In this document: piece by piece, positions 62,719-64,000 of the stretch
Numbering within the stretch: position 1 is the first letter of the stretch
Layout: every line of letters starts with the position of its first letter
Origin: Flavobacteriia bacterium
Lineage (GTDB): Bacteria; Bacteroidota; Bacteroidia; Flavobacteriales_D; Crocinitomicaceae
DNA: 64,000 nucleotides
Assembly: GCA_947463445.1 (NCBI GenBank)
Contig: CANHRS010000003.1
Span: 19,979 to 83,978 of the forward strand
Direction: 5' to 3'
Notes under the pieces: generated by a model
What the model saw: the letters and a program-made list of their open reading frames with translations, nothing else
What the model was told of the DNA's origin: nothing
Databases searched by the model: none
Position numbers and translations under genes: made by a program

Positions 62719-63032
62719 TAAACGGTAAAGTGTTCTACAACGGTTAATATCGTTCTAAATGCTGCAAACTTACCTTGGTATTTTTCGGTATGGTCTTTTT
62801 GTAGTCGTGGTGCATGATCCCGTTGGTATTCGTCGTATTTGTCTTGGGAAGGACTTGTATAAAGAATAGAGTAAGTTACTCCACCTTCTTCTTCGCCGTG
62901 TATACGAGAAATTTTACTTTCTAAAAAACATCCACTTTGCAATACCTCTGGTATATGCGTAGCGCGCATCCAAGCCAACCATTCTTGTTCAATCTGTGGG
63001 TCGATGCTCACAGTAACATTATATAATATCAT
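62718..63032 (-). CDS. DUF4286-like small protein
   Basis: From the ATG at 63032, 104 residues starting MILYNVTVSIDPQIEQEWL, a typical start of the DUF4286 family of ferredoxin-like small proteins (about 100 residues) with unknown function. Also seen is HIPEVLQSGCFLESKISR. A longer reading adds 6 residues. The gene overlaps rsmA by one base. TAATTTTG on the minus strand at 63038-63045 lies 5 bases before the ATG, so the message may be leaderless. Confidence 0.75.
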   Translation of the reverse strand: MILYNVTVSIDPQIEQEWLAWMRATHIPEVLQSGCFLESKISRIHGEEEGGVTYSILYTSPSQDKYDEYQRDHAPRLQKDHTEKYQGKFAAFRTILTVVEHFTV

Positions 63033-63037
63033 ACCAA

Positions 63038-63045
63038 CAAAATTA
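63038..63045 (-). promoter_or_regulatory. TAnnTTTG (-7) element next to the DUF4286 start
   Basis: TAATTTTG on the minus strand, 5 bases before the ATG. Confidence 0.45.
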
Positions 63046-63150
63046 AACAATCTAATACGTCCCTCGGAAAGATTTCGAAAAATATTTTTAGTTTTATTAA
63101 ACTTTTAAAAGTTCTTATAGTCATAGAACTATAAACATTTACTCTTGAAT

Positions 63151-63507
63151 ATGAAAAACATTCTAATTTTTACTTCGTTATATTTTTCGTTTTTTACATT
63201 TTCCCAAAATAATATAGGAGAAAAAAAACTGAAACTAGAAATTCGTGCAAATAATTCTGATAATGAAATGCATCGTAAGACTAATGATCATAACTCGGAA
63301 CGTATTGATTTAAAAAGAGAAGAAAAGAAAGATCCTACACAAATATCCGTGTTTAATCGTCACGATAGACCTCATTTAGACAAAAAAGAATTAAATAAAT
63401 CTACTAGAGGTGAAATGAAAAGAGAACATTCTACAGACAAAAGACATGAGCAGCGGCAGGAAAAATTTCAGCAACGGCAGGAAAGAAGAGAAAATAGAGG
63501 TAAATAA
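63151..63507 (+). CDS. Small highly charged exported protein
   Basis: From the ATG at 63151 (an upstream TTG is not needed), 118 residues with signal peptide MKNILIFTSLYFSFFTFSQ. The mature part is almost entirely charged and low-complexity, rich in Lys, Arg, Glu, Asp and His, ending with repeated Gln-Arg-rich segments (EQRQEKFQQRQERREN). No family is recognised. It could bind nucleic acid, polyanions or metal, but there is no direct evidence. The next gene starts 20 bases later. Confidence 0.5.
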   Translation: MKNILIFTSLYFSFFTFSQNNIGEKKLKLEIRANNSDNEMHRKTNDHNSERIDLKREEKKDPTQISVFNRHDRPHLDKKELNKSTRGEMKREHSTDKRHEQRQEKFQQRQERRENRGK

Positions 63508-63527
63508 TTGAAAATCAAAAAACATGT

Positions 63528-64000
63528 ATGAAGATTCGATGGAATAGTTTTGGATTATTAATACTAGCTAGTATATGCATGGCTAGTTATCGAAGTTTAG
63601 CGCAGGACACGACAACCTCCGTTACCAATGGTTTGCAACTTGCTAAAGAAAAAAAGTATGAGGCTGCAATTGCAGTATTTGATCAATGTATAAAAAATGC
63701 ACCAAAAAATCCGAATTTCTATTTTTACCAAGGTAATGCCTATTTGGATTTATTGCTATTTGAAAAAGCATTAGCGAAATTCTCATCATGTATTTCGATC
63801 GACCCTTCTTACTCAGATGCCTATTATAACCGAGCAAGTTGCTATTTTCAAATTAAAAATTATACCTCTGCATACCAAGATTACACCAAAGTTATAGAGC
63901 TACAACCGAATAATACGCATACTTATTATTTACGAGGAAATTGTTCGTATAAATTGGGGAAATTTGACGTTTCACTAATAGATTATGAAATTGCTTTAAA
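63528..64000 (+). CDS. TPR-repeat exported protein, start only (3' end outside window)
   Basis: The frame opens at the ATG at 63528 and runs to the window edge with no stop, 157 residues visible. It begins MKIRWNSFGLLILASICMA, a signal peptide ending near SLAQ, then TPR repeats: LAKEKKYEAAIAVFDQCI, YQGNAYLDLLLFEKALAKFS, NRASCYFQIKNYTSAYQDY and LRGNCSYKLGKFDVSLIDY. The repeat spacing of about 34 residues supports TPR. It is probably periplasmic. The preceding gene ends 20 bases earlier. Confidence 0.75.
   Translation, partial: MKIRWNSFGLLILASICMASYRSLAQDTTTSVTNGLQLAKEKKYEAAIAVFDQCIKNAPKNPNFYFYQGNAYLDLLLFEKALAKFSSCISIDPSYSDAYYNRASCYFQIKNYTSAYQDYTKVIELQPNNTHTYYLRGNCSYKLGKFDVSLIDYEIAL

Overview
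The window is 64 kb of A+T-rich chromosome (by eye about one third G+C, not computed) from a member of the Bacteroidota, most likely order Flavobacteriales. Evidence: a 2455-codon sprA gene for the type IX secretion (T9SS) translocon, two proteins ending in T9SS sorting domains, the purH-mreBCD-mrdA-rodA and maeB-ruvA-sprA gene orders, an SDR-type threonine dehydrogenase, and many intergenic copies of the Bacteroidetes promoter element TAnnTTTG with no Shine-Dalgarno signals. I cannot name the genus. A Crocinitomicaceae- or Cryomorphaceae-like organism would fit, but this is a guess. No rRNA, complete tRNA, insertion sequence, phage or CRISPR array is visible.

Layout. 1-7.9 kb: the end of a GH3-type gene, purM, prfA, then three genes for exported proteins of unknown role, a lipoprotein and a small membrane protein. 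7.9-12.9 kb: a TPR protein, a helical lipoprotein and a large secreted protein with LamG, cohesin-like, dockerin-like and T9SS sorting regions. 13.0-14.6 kb: an accessory-looking AAA/DUF4143-type ATPase flanked by related repeats, with a 33-bp-period array upstream. 14.6-20.9 kb: radA, a lipoprotein, a nucleoside-diphosphate-sugar epimerase-like protein, ppk1, ispD and a small membrane protein. 21-32.9 kb: a DUF6427-like membrane protein, purQ, purD, a CorC-type membrane protein, purH, and the cell-shape cluster mreB-mreC-mreD-mrdA-rodA. 33-37.6 kb: an SDR with an altered active site, nadD, gmk, yicC, metF and an exported protein. 37.7-47.9 kb: maeB-ruvA-sprA. 48-53.4 kb: a protein that is little more than a T9SS sorting domain, bcp, recA, aspartate kinase, a beta-barrel-like protein, a CvpA-like protein and a 2-Cys peroxiredoxin. 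53.5-64 kb: threonine dehydrogenase, a YwqK/MORN-repeat protein, a trans-sulfuration PLP enzyme with a divergent Lrp regulator, a DUF3754-like protein, acpP-fabF-rnc, purN, ksgA, a DUF4286-like protein, a basic secreted protein and the start of a TPR protein.

How the genes work together. Five purine genes (purM, purQ, purD, purH, purN) lie scattered among housekeeping genes, several behind their own TAnnTTTG element. mreBCD, mrdA and rodA form one wall-elongation unit. acpP, fabF and rnc form one unit. SprA would export the two sorting-domain proteins.

The least explained signals are intergenic. Three hairpins share a 30-bp core and all lie between convergent genes, with flanking arms that differ in sequence yet still pair. 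Four intergenic tracts have a period of about 7 bp. The ATPase gene sits in a repeat-flanked unit. A strong terminator ends a few bases before the ispD start codon. The cohesin-plus-dockerin T9SS protein is the most interesting coding find. I see no complete new defence or mobile system.
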